A DNA stretch of 64,000 nucleotides. Origin: Parasponia andersonii. Taxonomy: Eukaryota; Streptophyta; Magnoliopsida; Rosales; Cannabaceae. The notes under the pieces are model-generated. The model searched no databases, was not told where the DNA came from, and worked only from the letters and a program-made list of their open reading frames with translations. Position 1 is the stretch's first letter; every line of letters starts with the position of its first letter. This document shows, one piece after another, positions 35,727-48,782 of this stretch. A program made the position numbers and the translations under genes. The stretch covers positions 21,013 to 85,012 of the forward strand of contig JXTB01000865.1 in the NCBI GenBank assembly GCA_002914805.1, given 5' to 3'.

Positions 35727-37048
35727 TGGTATCATTTTATATTTTGAAGTTAACAAATATATGATTAAGAACTAATAATCTATTTGAGTGTGTAGCTAGT
35801 TAAATTGAAAGGATCACAAAATATTCAAGATAGATTATAGAAAAGAGCTTGAAGTTAAAGTTCAAGATTACAAGACCTAGACTAGCAAATGTTATACAAT
35901 TAGTTCTTGTACTTGAATAGTTGTTTACACTTAATATATTCTTAATGGCTTAATTTTTCATAAAATTAGAAATTTTCAAACCAAAACTGTCAAACTTGTT
36001 TATCTCCAATTAAAATAAGAATTTTATTTTAGACAAGTTTTTAAATTAATTTATGAATTTCTATATTTCCATATTACATAAAAAATCAATTTATGAATTC
36101 ACATTTTGAAAATAATTGAAAAAGACCCAAAATACAATTCAAAAATTGCTCTCGCGAATTTTTGGCAGACCGACTGTGATTTTCAATCTATTGATTCTTT
36201 GTCCAATTTTTGATAGATTTTTAAATTTGACCACTATAACTGCACTTTCAACGGTTATTATTTTCAGTCGACCAAAAGTGTATTTTCGGTCTACCGAAAA
36301 TGACTAATTGTATGTCAAACAGTCTAAAATAACTAGTATTTTTTCATGTCTATATATAAAACCTTTTTTAACACTTGAAATAACTTTTGAACATTCTTAT
36401 ATTGCTTTAAACATACTTTCAAGTTATTCAAATCATCTTTTGTTAATCAAATATTCAAATCTATTTTTTCACAAAATCACTTGAACCAAACTAGATTATA
36501 TCTTGTATTCTCATTTATTCTCTCTAGACTTACTTATATCAATTATATTCTTAAGAGAGATTCTAGTTGAGTGTATTAACAAACAAAAACTAAAATTGTA
36601 ATTATGAGAAGACGTTACCACCGAAGTCTAAACAATCCGATTTAGTCAAGATTGGCACCGGAGTCTAAATAATCTAAGGTAGGTATGATAGAGTCAGATT
36701 CAAAGCTATTATAAAGGCATGAGTGTGCCTAAGAAGAAATCTCTTATTGTGTATAAGGGTCAATCATGCCCATTCTCTTGATCCAATAGTGGAAAGCTCA
36801 AAGCAGGTTGCCAAGAGCTAGGAATGCAGACAAACCGTTGTGCTTGTTGACCTTCGTAAAAATTGTATTTGTATTTCTCTATACCTATTTCTTTAATTTA
36901 TTTATATTAGGCTTGTACATGTTATTTAGCTATTTTTACTTGTTATTGTCATTATTTGTATAATTTACTTGTTTATCAAGCAAAATTTGCAAAAGTTTTT
37001 AAAACCTAATTCAATCCCCCTCTTGGGTTAGCTAATCTTGGGCTAACA
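35727..37048 (+). repeat. 5' LTR of Sirevirus A
   Basis: About 1.32 kb, ending GGGCTAACA just before the primer site. It matches the 3' LTR in both of its pieces, for example GTGTGCCTAAGAAGAAAT at 36724 and 57409. The left edge is approximate because it differs from the start of the 3' LTR. Confidence 0.82.
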
Positions 37049-37050
37049 AT

Positions 37051-37069
37051 TGGTATCAGAACTTGGTGC
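37051..37069 (+). other. Primer binding site of Sirevirus A
   Basis: TGGTATCAGAACTTGGTGC is complementary in style to initiator tRNA-Met (consensus TGGTATCAGAGC, one mismatch). It lies two bases after the LTR. Confidence 0.9.
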
Positions 37070-37089
37070 CCAAATTTTTAAAACTTTGA

Positions 37090-38780
37090 TATGGCTAGCC
37101 CAACCAACTTTTCTTTTCAATATGAGGGGTTGTCTTTATCCAAATCATCACTTTTCAAAAGAAGTAATTTTAACTATTAGAGAAGTCGTATGGACACTTA
37201 TGTTAGATCTATTGATTTTGGATTATGGTATATTGTCATTAAAGGTTCTTTAAAAATAATGAAAATAGTTAGTGGTAGAGAAGTGGAAAAAGACATAGAA
37301 TAATATGATGAAAATGATAAAATCACTTTCACCAATAATTGTAGAGCTAGAAATATTCTTATGTGTAGCTTAGATAGGAATATTTATAATAATGTTGAGA
37401 AAGTTAGAGATGCTCATGAACTATGAAATATGTTAGAAGTCTCTTATCGAGGAACTAGCTTCGTGAAAGAAACTATAATTAATATTTTTGCTAGAAACTA
37501 TGAGTTATTTAAAATGGAAAAAAATGAATCTATTTCATAAATTTTTATAAGATTTACAATTATTATTAACTCTCTTGGTGCTCTAGAAAAAATATTTCCA
37601 AATGGTAAGTTGGTGAGCAAAATCCTTAGAAGTTTTCATCGAGCATATAGAAACAAGGTAGTTGTTATTCAAGAAGCGAAAAATCTAAGCAAACTTCTCC
37701 TTGAAGAACTTATGGGTTCTCTATTGACCTATGAGATCCTTATGAAGGAAACAAATGATGATGAAGGGAAGGAAAAGAAAAAGAAAGGAACCACTCTTAA
37801 AGCCGCCATGCAAGAAAGCAATGAGAAAGAAGAAGACTTTACAGATAGTAAACTAGAATACATTACCTTACTTACCAAAAGATACAAGAAGTACTTAAAT
37901 TTCAAAAAGAATAATTTCAAAAAGAACACCAAAGGCAATGACTTTCGAGAGAAGAAAATGAAGGATGATCCCATCACTTGCTTCGAATGTAAGAAGTCAG
38001 GTTATATGAAGAATGAATGTCCCTTGAGAAGAAAAATGAAGAAAAAACTAATGAAAGCCACTTGGGATGATAATGAAGACGAAGAATCCAAAGGAAAAGA
38101 ATAAGAAGAAATTGCTTACATGTACTTCATGGTAATAGAAAATGAGGTAAGCTCATTTGAACCTAAAAGTGAATTTCATGATGATCTTGATACTAGTAGT
38201 GATTTTAGTGAGAAAGATAGTGATTGTGATTTATTATATTAAAATTTATTGAGTGATTTCAATGATTTACATAAAAACTATGAAAAACTCATTTTCAAGA
38301 CAATGCTCCCAAAAAGGAAATTCTTAGTTTTTCAAAAATGGTTAAAGAGTTTACAAAATAAAAGGAAGAAAAATTATCTTGTAGTAATTGTGATACGTTT
38401 TCAAAAGAAAATACTTCCTTAAATGATAAGATTTTTGACTTGACTAAAATTGTCCACAAATTTAGAAATAGAAAGAAAAATTTTGACATGATCCTTGGTG
38501 GACAAAAATGTGTTTTTGATAAAAGAGTTCTTGGGTATAAATCTTCTATAAAACAAAAATATCTCAAAATTTATTTTGTAAAAGCAAGTATAAGTGATAC
38601 TAAGTATACTTGCATTTATTGCAATCAAGATAGACATACTAGTTTTTCATGCTTTGTGATAGAATGCATATTTTGGTGGAAAACTATTTTATGTACCAAA
38701 AGAATCTAGAACTAACACTCAATGATCCAAATTAGTTTAGGTATTAAAAATCAAAGTTTGATTCTTACTTGTAGGTACAA
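37090..38780 (+). pseudogene. gag of Sirevirus A, degraded
   Basis: Starts at the ATG at 37090 (MASPTNFSFQYEGL), 39 bp after the primer site starts. In-frame stops occur where Sirevirus B has Trp or Gln (37175 region, about 37424, about 37538). The longest open part (37610-38104) holds the UBN2-type gag end, a Lys/Glu-rich segment and a zinc knuckle, CFECKKSGYMKNEC. In that knuckle the His is replaced by Tyr. A second knuckle-like CIYCNQDRHTSFSC lies at about 38608. Gag would build the particle; this copy cannot. Confidence 0.85.
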
Positions 38781-41719
38781 AAGAAGAAAAACTTTTGGTT
38801 CTTGGATAGTGGTTGCTCCAAACATATGACCGATGACTACTTTTTACTTTCATCGTTTACAAAAAAGAATGGAAGACATATCATGTTTGGAGATAATGCT
38901 AAAGACAAAATTTTAGGTATAGGTAATACTACTACTACTTGCTCTCCCACTATAGAAAATATTTTACTTGTTGATAGTCTTAAGTATAATTTGCTTAATA
39001 TATGTCAACTTTGTGGTAAAGATTATCGAGTCATTTTTCTGCCTTCCAATGCTTAATTGAGGATACTCGTTCAAAAGGAATCATTTTTGAAGGAGAAAGA
39101 AAAGATAATTTTTATACCATTAATATTGAAAAATATTTTAGCAAAGATAAAAGTATTTCGGTTTTAAAAGATGATTCTTGGCTTTAGCATAAAAGACTTG
39201 GGTATGCTAGCATAAATATTATTTATAAACTTTCAAAAAAAAATCTTATTAGTGGTCTACCTAGTTTACTTTTTGAAAAAGACAACGTTTGTGATATATG
39301 TCAATTTAGAAAAATAAATAAAAAGCTCTTTGAAATCCAAAAATGCCATTATTACTTCTAGACCTTTGCAACTACTTTAAATAGATTTATTTGGACCATC
39401 AAGAGTAGTCTTGGTAGAAAACACTATGACTTTGTGATGGTTGATGATTTTTCAAGATTAACTTTAGTTCTATTTATTACTTATAAAAATGATGTTTTAA
39501 ATGTGCTTACTATCTTTTGTAAGAAAATACAAAATGAAAAAGGTCACACCATTATATCTATTAGAAGTGATCATGGTAGTGAGTTTGAAAATGAAGAAAT
39601 TGAAGCTTTTTGTTTTAAAAATGATTTTGATTATAATTTTTCAGCTCCTAAAACTCCACAATAAAATGGAGTTATAGAAAGAAAGAATAAAATCCTACAA
39701 GAAATGGCAAGAAGTATGCTAAATAAAAATAGTTTGTCAAAATATTTTTTGGCCGAAGTAGTTAGTACCGCTTGTCATATTATAAATAGAATTATGATAA
39801 AGTCAATTTTGAGCGAGATACCTTATGAGCTTTGGAAGGATAGAAAACCTAATATTGATTATTTTAAAGTTTCTAATTGCAAGTGCTTTATTTTGAATAC
39901 AAAGGATAATTTGGGTAAATTTGATTCAAAATCTGATGTCGGTATTTTTCTTGGTTATTCTACTACTAATAAAGCTTATAGAGTTTTCAATAAAAGAATA
40001 TTGGTAGTAGAAGAATCTATGCATATTATTTTTGATGAGTCTAACGTTCTCCACGATGAGAGAAATTTAGATGATGATGATATTGTAGTTTTGGAAACAA
40101 GCTTAAATGAGACAAGTGCAAATGAGAAAACAATTGAAGAGAAGGATATTCAACTATAACAAGATCTTAAGGAAGAGAAAGAAAGCGACAATGGTAATAC
40201 TTGTACTCTTTCTCAAGATTTAAAATTCAACTATGCTCATCCTAAAGACCAAATTCTAAGTGACCTCTTACAAGGAGTCAAGACTATATCATCACTTAGA
40301 AATATTTGCAACAACATGGCTTTTATCTCTCAAATTGAACCAAAAAGCTTTAAAGATGCTGAAAAAGATGAATCATAGATATTAGCTATGCAAGAAGAAT
40401 TAAATAAATTTGAAAGGAGTGATATATAAGAATTAGTTCCAAGACCTAGAGACCAATCAGTTATTTGAACTAAATGGGTCTTTACAAATAAAATAGATGA
40501 GCATGAGGTGATTGTGAGAAATAAAGCTAGATTAGTGGCTCAAGGTTTTAATCAAGAAGAAGATATCGATTATGAAGAAACCTTCGCACCCGTAGCAAGA
40601 TTAGAGTACATAAGGATGCTCTTAGTATTTGCATGTCATAAAGATTTCATCTTATACCAAATGGATGTTAAGAGTGCATTTTTAAATGGATATATTTTAG
40701 AAGAAGTAAATATAGTCCAAACCTCTAGTTTTCAAAATCATAAGTACCTAGATCATGTTTTCAAATTAAAAAAAGGCTCTTTATGGTTCAATGCAAGCTT
40801 CTAGAGCTTAGTATGATAGATTAAGCAAATTTTTGATTTCAAATGGTTTTACTATGGGAAAAATAGATACTATTCTTTTCATAAAATGAAAAAATGGAGA
40901 AATGATCTTAGTTCAAATTTATGTTAATGAAATTATATTTAGTGCTACTCATATTTCTCTTTGTGAAGAATTTTCTAAATTTATGCATAATGAGTTTGAA
41001 ATGAGCATGATGGGAGAACTCAATTTCTTCCTTGAACTTCAAACCAAATAAAGTAAAGAATGTATTTTCATCAATCAATCCAAGTACATCAAGGATATGT
41101 AAAAGAAGTTCGATATAGAGAACCTCAAGTCAATGAGAATACCTACGAGCTCTTCAATCAAATTTGACAAAGACGATAATGATAAAGCAATGGATATCAC
41201 TAAATATCGAGATATGATCGGCTCACTTCTTTACTTAATAGCTAGTAGACCGAATGTAATATTTAGTATTCATCAATATGCTAGATTTCAATCTAATCCT
41301 AAGGAATTACATCTTAGTACAGTAAAACATATTTTGAAATATTTACACGGCACTATGAACCTTGGACTATAGTATCCAAAATGCACACAGTTTAACATTA
41401 TTAGTTTTTGGATGTGGACTTTGCCAGTTGTCTAACTGACCGTAAGAGCACTAGTAGTACTTGTCATTTTCTTAGTTACTTACTTGTGTCATAGTTTAGC
41501 AAGAAACAAAATTTTGTTGCTCTTTCTACTAATAAAGCTGAATATATCTCTACTAGTAATTATTGTGCTCAAATTCTTTGGATGAAACAAACTCTAATGG
41601 ATTTTGGAATGAATTATAATTATGTGTCTATTAAATGTGATAATACTACTGCAATAAATTTGTCAAAAAATCCAATTTTGCATTCACGTACTAAGCATAT
41701 TGATATTAGACATCATTTT
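38781..41719 (+). pseudogene. pol of Sirevirus A: protease, integrase, RT, start of RNase H
   Basis: The protease active site WFLDSGCSKHMT (about 38807) is intact. The integrase zinc region follows, with a Trp-to-stop at about 39186, then SIRSDHGSEF and NGVIERKN with the catalytic Glu kept, but with a Gln-to-stop at 39662. RT has [12 protein letters not shown], but the usual YVDD box reads YVNE (about 40918). RNase H starts near 41380 and is cut at 41719 by an insertion. Many stops and some frameshifts occur. Pol order protease-integrase-RT-RNase H defines Ty1/copia. Confidence 0.87.
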
Positions 41720-44563
41720 TGTGACATCCCCCGATCCCATACACGTACATAAGGATATTTGTATAACTATTTAGCGAGATCGGGAGACGCTACTCGACTT
41801 AGAACTAATAAAACAAGGGAAAATTAAAACTTTTGACTTTCTAGAGAGAGAAAGAAAAACTCCACTTATTTTTACATATAGTATAATTTATACATACATA
41901 CATACTCCCAAAGTGGACCTCTCATAAAAATATACATAATGTACACACACTCAAAATAGATACAAAATTTTCAATCAGGAAACCATAGCGTCAAAATGCT
42001 CATATACACAAGCCGCAGTCAGAAAGTTGGCACTCCTCCTCTTAACTCACATATAAGCAGTATCATCTGCAATGTAAGAATATTTGTGAGTATAAAACTC
42101 AGTAAGTAACGAGTGCAAATGCAACGTGCATATTCTAAAAAATAGATAATGGTATGATTGGGATCCCTATGTATTTTGTAGTGCCTGATAAGACCGTGAA
42201 TCACATACTGAGTCACTCAGATAACTAATAACTAATCATAAATCGTCGTATGGAGGTCTCGAGTCTCAAATACATTTCAAACCCCTCTGTGTACTACAGA
42301 GGTCCTCCCTATACTGCTATCAGAGTGTTCCTGAAAGAACTAAATATTGTCCCTAAAGGAACCTAATAATATCCCCGAAGGAACCAGATAATGTTCCCAA
42401 AGGAACCAGATAATTGGGCATTGGCCCGCCATACCCTATTCACTAATACTCGTCAAGCAATATAAATACACCACATGTTCATGCCTCATGTATGTCGGAA
42501 TAACATATTTAGATATTTAAGCTTTAGGCATAACAGAATAATAAATACAACTTTTTATATAATTCAAGGATTCCATAAGTTCACAGAACAAATAATTTCT
42601 TATATTGCAGGTGTAACGTTACTTACCTTGTGTCCGACAGAAAAGATAGTGAAAAGGGTCAGTATCCTCTGTGGTAAGGTGTGTGGAAGACCTGATATCA
42701 ATTTCATTACTAGAATGATTATTATAATGTAAAATTCTTAAAGAAAGCAACCACAAATATAAATCACAACTTTCACAAAATTAGGAAATCTAATCACAAA
42801 ATGAACCAAAATGGCACATACTTTCATAAAAACTAGTCCATTTGCTTCTAAATAGTACCATTTGATTTTAAAAATATTTGGATAGTACCTCCCTTATTTT
42901 TAGGATATTCTCACATGATTAAAATCATGGTTTAAGATCTGCAATAATAATCCACAAGCCAATTCCCACATATACACCTCAAAGAGGATTATTTAGAACA
43001 ACCTAGGTGCACTTGTCTTCCTTTTGGTTTAAACAAAGTTTAAAACCACTTTTACACTTTTATATCATTATAACCAGTCTGTAAATAATTATAATCTACA
43101 TAAAAGGATCAATGTCTTACACATTCCAAGTAATAAAATCAAATTACAAGTATAGACAACTTATTCCAACAATGAAAACACTTGAATCCACAAATAGCAA
43201 ACTTTGAGGCTTTAAGTCTAACTTTAATCCTCCACTTAAATTCTATATTTCCAACCATATATAAGGTTTTCTAGGACCTTTATTCATCAAATAAAAGCTT
43301 TGATTTAAGGGCTAATGTAATAGAAATAAATTACCAATTCTAAATTCCATAAAAACCTCACCTTGATTAGTTTGAACCTTTCTTGAAACTCTTGCCTTCT
43401 TCTTCCACAAAACTGATTTCTATGACTTAGAAATTGATCTTAGGACTCAAGAGGACCTAGAAGAATCATTATTTAAGTGGTATCAAGTGGAGAATTGAAA
43501 TAATAAAACAAAACCTAGGAAGAAGAATTAGTAGAATTACCTTGACTAGTTTGGACCTATCTTGCTTTCTTGATCTCCAAATTGAGTTCTACCACTTAAA
43601 AACTCTTGGAAATGGTTAATGGGAGCTGAGAGAAGTCTAAAAATGAGTGGAAGAGTTTTAGGTCGTGGCTGGAGAGAAAGGAGAAGAAAATGACCAGATT
43701 TGGTCCAAAAGTAATACTTAATGACTAAGAAATGGCATAACTTAAGTTATAAGGGGTATTTTGGAAATTTTGCACCTTACTTTCTATGTTTCCAGCTCTA
43801 AAACATCCTTAGCATACTCACAAGGTTACTGGTCTATCCTATATACCCAAGTGTAGACCAAAATAGTGAAACCTAACTTAAGAGGTGAAAACTAGTCATA
43901 CTTTGACTTATATTCCCATATGGCCAATCTTATTGTAATCTAGTGAAACCTAGCCCCATAACCAATCATTTAACATGAAAAATTAGTCAATTAGACTCCA
44001 ATTAATAATGCAAAAAAAGTATCAATTCCTAATTATTAGAGTGCTCAAAGATGACATTACGCGATTAAACTTAAATTAAGCTAGCTTAGTGTAATTAAAC
44101 ACAGTTCAGTACAGTAACTGCCATCTCGTGCTTACCTGAAACCAACATTTTGGAAAAATACTAGAAATGGTTTCTACACATTAAATAAAACCTATTTGAA
44201 ATGTTAAACGCACAGTGAATTTGGCTCCGAAAAGCGTGAAAAATACATTTTACCGAAAAACTACTATTTGACCAAGTTATCAACATATATGATTTTAATG
44301 CATGTTTGTATAGTATTACTATTCATAAATGTATTCTTGGTTCCTTTCACACACTAAGCTCTCTCTCTCTCTCTCTGAGGGTACTGAGTCTTTACACTGC
44401 ATGGGAGCACTTCCACAAATATTAGTACAATAATACAGATCATGTAACAATCAGAATGAGTAATTTACCATGAAATTGATACTAGTTGCTTAATATATCT
44501 ATTATGCAATATGAATATATTTATTATTGGCTTATTATATATGTGAGAATCTTGGGCATCACA
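41720..44563 (-). mobile_element. 2.84-kb LTR-like insertion (probable solo LTR) with 5-bp target duplication
   Basis: Begins TGTGACATCCCCCGATCC and ends GGGCATCACA, so it has TG...CA ends with near-matching inverted termini. It is flanked by ATTTT at 41715-41719 and 44564-44568. It holds no coding domain, internal LTR pair, primer site or polypurine tract, so a solo LTR left by recombination is the simplest reading. Read on the minus strand it ends GATCGGGGGATGTCACA, a style common in plant gypsy LTRs. It splits the RNase H of Sirevirus A between RHHF and the following residues. A non-LTR element with TG/CA ends cannot be fully excluded. Confidence 0.8.
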
Positions 44564-44720
44564 ATTTTCTTGTGATCATATGCAAAAAGGCGACATTGTA
44601 CTAGAGTTTGTATGCATGGAAAAATAACTAGCTGATATTTTTACTAAACCTCTTAGCGAGGATTGTTTTTGCATGATTCGTAGAGAACTTAGCATGATTA
44701 ATTATAATGAGCTTCATCGA
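44564..44720 (+). pseudogene. C-terminal end of RNase H of Sirevirus A
   Basis: Continues the coding sequence broken at 41719: the CTTGTGATCATATGCAAAAA region, then LEFVCMEK, a stop, and LADIFTKPL. Compared with Sirevirus B one base is missing at the join region, which shifts the frame. Confidence 0.8.
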
Positions 44721-45142
44721 TTCTTGATGTATTTAAAAGTTGTTCAATTTGTTGTGTATATTCGAAAAATTGTTGATTTCTCAATGTTTTCATTGTTAGT
44801 TGAAACATTTTATAGTGTTTTAAATCGATTTTCACTGAAAAACAGTGGAATCGACAAGTTGAAAAGATTTTCGATCTACTGAAAAACCCCTCTGGAAATT
44901 CTTTTATATTTGCTAGAATCGACAGACTGAAAATACATTTTTGGTCTACCAAAAATGTTCAGAATCATGAGCTTTTAAGGGGTTTTGACATTTTTCCTTT
45001 CACTTTTTCTCACTCTCTCATCCAACCAGAGTTAATTTCATTGCTTTTTTACTCCTACTCTTTAATTTCCAAACTCTTTTTGCATCAAAATTAAATTGTT
45101 CATCTCCTTAAAATCTTAGACCCTAGATTTTGAAATTACCTT
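44721..45142. other. Spacer between pol and env-position ORF of Sirevirus A
   Basis: Contains palindrome-like TTCGGTCTACCGAAA-type motifs also seen in the LTRs. No ORF is supported. Confidence 0.5.
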
Positions 45143-46292
45143 TTGTTTGTACTTCATCTTGTCATCTCTTGTCCAATAGCTCTAAGAAGGGAAAATCTAA
45201 GACGTAAAGGCAAGGAAATTCAACTTGAGGAATATGATCAACGCACTAAGGCTAGGTTAGATACTCCTCTAGTAGAGTCTCATACTGTCATGACTAGATA
45301 TAAAGAAATTTTCTCTAAGAAGAGTATTAATTGGGGTAGAACCTTCAATTTTAGAGACTTAACCTATGTAAAATTTTATGATTACATGAAGAACATGAAA
45401 TGGATTGAATTCTACTCCATTAGGGACACAATGTATCCTAGACTAGTTAGGGGATTCTATGCTAGTGCCAATATCTCTAGGGAACAACAAACTATCTATG
45501 GTTCCTTTAAGGGAATAGATTTTGAGATCACTGAATGACTCTGAGTTGACATTTGCATTTACCTTTGGGTGGTTACAAATACCCCATAACCAACTCTTAG
45601 CCTATGCTTAATGATTTTGACCCTCAACAAGCCCTACTTCAAGTCTGTTTCCCTGACAGTTTTTAGCTTAAGCCCCGAGTCACTGATCTTACTCTAGAGT
45701 CTAGGATTCTATTCCAATTTGTGTCTCAAAACATGATCCCTAAAGGTGGCTATAGAGATGCATCTATATTTTTTGATCTTGGTTTTGTTGATTCTGTTCT
45801 GATTGGAAGAAAGTTGAACCTACCTTATTTCATTATTCATGTGATAATCAATGCCATAGAAAATAGGAGACCCTCTCTTCCTTATGGTTTCCTCCTTACT
45901 AGTATCTTCCAACACTTTAGCATTCTACTATTCGATGAGGCTGAATATAAACCATGGACTATTGATGTTGAGATCAATAAGACCTTTAATCTTATAGGAT
46001 TCAATTTCACCAATAATGAATGGGTGGCCAAAACCAAGCATAGACACAATTATGGAACGAATGCCCAACAAGAAACTGGCAGTAGTGGTGTTGGAGCTAT
46101 TGAAGGCAGTCCTGAGGGCACTCCTATTGAGGAGGCTCTTGCACAATAATTTGACTTCATTGATGCTTTCAACAGCCTGTCTGAACACTTCAACATCATC
46201 CAGCTTGACATCCAACACCTGTATGACATCGAGTTAGAGCACTTTCAGATTCTATTAGCTGATGTCAACTCTGTCCTTCATTACCAAGAGTG
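45143..46292 (+). pseudogene. Env-position ORF of Sirevirus A (plant transposon protein family)
   Basis: Two open parts, 45143-45538 and 45721-46149, separated by stops and at least one frameshift. The first part shares SINWGRTFNF and PRLVRGFYASANI with the ORF at 49276-50365 of Sirevirus B. The second has MIPKGGYRDASIFFD and LIGRKLNLPYFIIHVI. This matches the 'putative plant transposon protein' family commonly found downstream of pol in Sireviruses. I see no signal peptide or convincing membrane span, so calling it an envelope protein would be unsupported. Its function is unknown. Confidence 0.65.
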
Positions 46293-46349
46293 ACAATTCC
46301 AAATCATTTAAGACCAATAAGACGAGATGATGAGGATGATACAATCCGT

Positions 46350-46856
46350 CTTTGGACGTTTTTCTCCTCTATAGCTTGTTTCTGAACTTATGTTTCTTTA
46401 GTTATTTCATGTATGAATTCTGCGTTTTGATATGGCTATTTGCACTCTTATTTATGAACGCCTTGTTTTTATTGGATATTTTATTGTTATATCTTATATT
46501 TTCTTTATTCCTCTTTCTTGTGAATTTCTTTTTGATGAGATTAAAAGAGGGAGAAGAATGCATTTTGATTTACAATTGGTATCAGTTTTGTCATTATTTT
46601 TTCAATTTAAATTAATTAATGTCAATGTGCTCATTCTATGTCTTCCTCATTCAATTGGTATTTTTGAGCAAAAATAGTAAAATACTCAAAATATGCACCC
46701 TTTATAAGTTTAAGGGGGAGTTTCAATTTCTTTTCATTAAGAATATTTTGAGGGGGAGCATTTAATGCTTGGTAAGGATACTTATCTGTGTTTATTTTTT
46801 ATTCCTTACCCATTTTTAAATCAAATGTTTATTATCACTAAAAAGGGGGAAATTAT
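46350..46856 (+). other. 3' noncoding region with repeated polypurine boxes (Sirevirus A)
   Basis: Three purine boxes: TAAGGGGGAGT (about 46711), TGAGGGGGAGC (about 46749) and AAAAAGGGGGAAA (about 46840). The last is next to the LTR and is the likely plus-strand primer. Multiplied purine boxes here are a known Sirevirus trait. Confidence 0.75.
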
Positions 46857-47430
46857 TGAGTCCTACTTTGTATCATCAATCCTACACTCATATTTTGAAG
46901 TTAACAAACATATATTAAGAATTAATAATCTACTTGAGTGTGTAGCAAGTTAAATTAAAAGAATCACAAGACATTCAAAATTTAAAATTACAAGACCTAG
47001 ACTAGCAAAGGTTATACACTTAATTCTTGTACTTGAATAGTTATTTACACTTAATATGATCTTAATGGCTTNCTTGTTTATCTCCAATTAAAATAAGAAA
47101 TTTATCTTAGACAAATTTTTAAATTAATTTATGAATTTCTATAGTTTCCATATTACAAAAAAATCAATTTATGAAGTCACATTTTGAAAATAATTGAAAA
47201 AGACTTGACATAAAATTCAAGAATTGCTCTCGTGTATTTTTGGTAGACTAGCTATGATTTTCAGTCTACCAATTCTCTATCCAATTTTTGATAGATTTTC
47301 AAATTCAACTGTTACAACCGCATTTTCAATAGCTAGTATTTTTGCTTGATCAAAAGTGCATTTTCAGTCTATCAAAAATGATCGATTGTATGTCAAACAG
47401 TCTAAAACGGCTAGTATTCTTTTAAGTCTA
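46857..47430 (+). repeat. 3' LTR of Sirevirus A, first part
   Basis: Matches 5' LTR positions about 35727-36350. A single N at 47072 stands where the 5' LTR has about 45 additional bases, so it is probably a gap marker. It is broken at GTCTA (47426-47430) by Sirevirus B. Confidence 0.85.
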
Positions 47431-48782
47431 TGTTATTCCAAGAATAGCTAACCCAAGAGGGGGGCTGAATTAGATTTTTAAGACTTTTACAAACTTTTTG
47501 AATAAAGTAACAAAATTGAGTAAATAATGAATGGGGCAAGTAAAAATAGCAAATAAATAAGCACAATATCAAAGTAAATAAATTAAAGAGATAAGGATAG
47601 AGAGATGCAAACACTATTTTTATGAGTTTCGACAAACATAACGGTTTCTCTAAGTCCCCGGCACTCTGCAACTTACTTAGAACTTTCCACTATCGGATCA
47701 AGATTATGGACTTGACCGACCCCTTGTACAATCCGGAGCGATTTCTTCTTAGGCACCCCCATGTCTTTATAATAGTCTTAAATCTGGGTCTATTATGCCT
47801 AATCACGGATTGTTTAGAATCTGGTGTCAACCTCACCTATACTGGGTTGTTTATAACTCTAGTGCCAACCTTACCTCTCAATAATATTTTTATGAAAATA
47901 CAAGTGAACACTCACTCAAAGAATCACCTCTCAAAGAAATAATACAAGATAAGCTTAGGTGATTTGAGAACAATACACAAATGATACTCTAGGAATGACT
48001 CAAATAGATTTGAAAGTTATAGTTGAGTAAAAGAAAGCTTTTGCACTTAGAAACTGATTGAGTATCAATATAGGTTCATATTCTCTCTTTTTAAATCATC
48101 AAACTTGGCTCTATTTAAAGGTATCTTCAAAAACTAGCCGTTTTCGACCGTTGGTATCTTGCTGCCAGAATTTTGGTCGACCAAAAATATTTTTGGTCTA
48201 CCAAAAAACTAGCCGTTGGAGTCCTAAATGCCAGTTCAACTCCACGACCATTTTTGGCCTTTATTTTGGTCAACCAAGCTTGGTCGACCAAAATCAGTCA
48301 GAAACGAAGGATTTTTTTGTTTCTTTGAGCTAATTTGGTCATTTTTAAAAACTCTTTTTTCCAAAACATTTTTAACTTTAAGAAAATGTACTTTTGAGAA
48401 TATTTGAGCTAGATTAGAAATGATATTTATTTTCAAACAATCAATGAGTTTAGCTAATTCTTTGAAGATTCGTTTGAAAAAACATTTGAAAGATTTTTGA
48501 GCCATATCAAAGAGAGTATTTTGTGCCATGCAATAAATCAAGTACAAGACTAGGAAATAAATTTTAACCTATTTAGACTTGTTTTTGAATCTTGATTTTT
48601 CACACTCATCTTCATCCTTCGAGGTTTATTAATGATGCTCTATTCTTGAGAACTTCATTTCTTGAATTTTATCAATTTATTTTTGAACTTCATAACTACA
48701 AACTCAATCCAGTTATTAGTAACTAAATCACATATTTATCATTATCAAAATAAGATAAGATTGAAAGCAACATAGGTCAATA
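47431..48782 (-). repeat. 3' LTR of Sirevirus B
   Basis: Pairs with 55675-57024 over its full length with modest divergence. It contains TTTTGGTCGACCAAAA-like palindromes (48171-48300). It ends ACATAGGTCAATA against ACATAGATTAACA in the partner. Confidence 0.93.
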
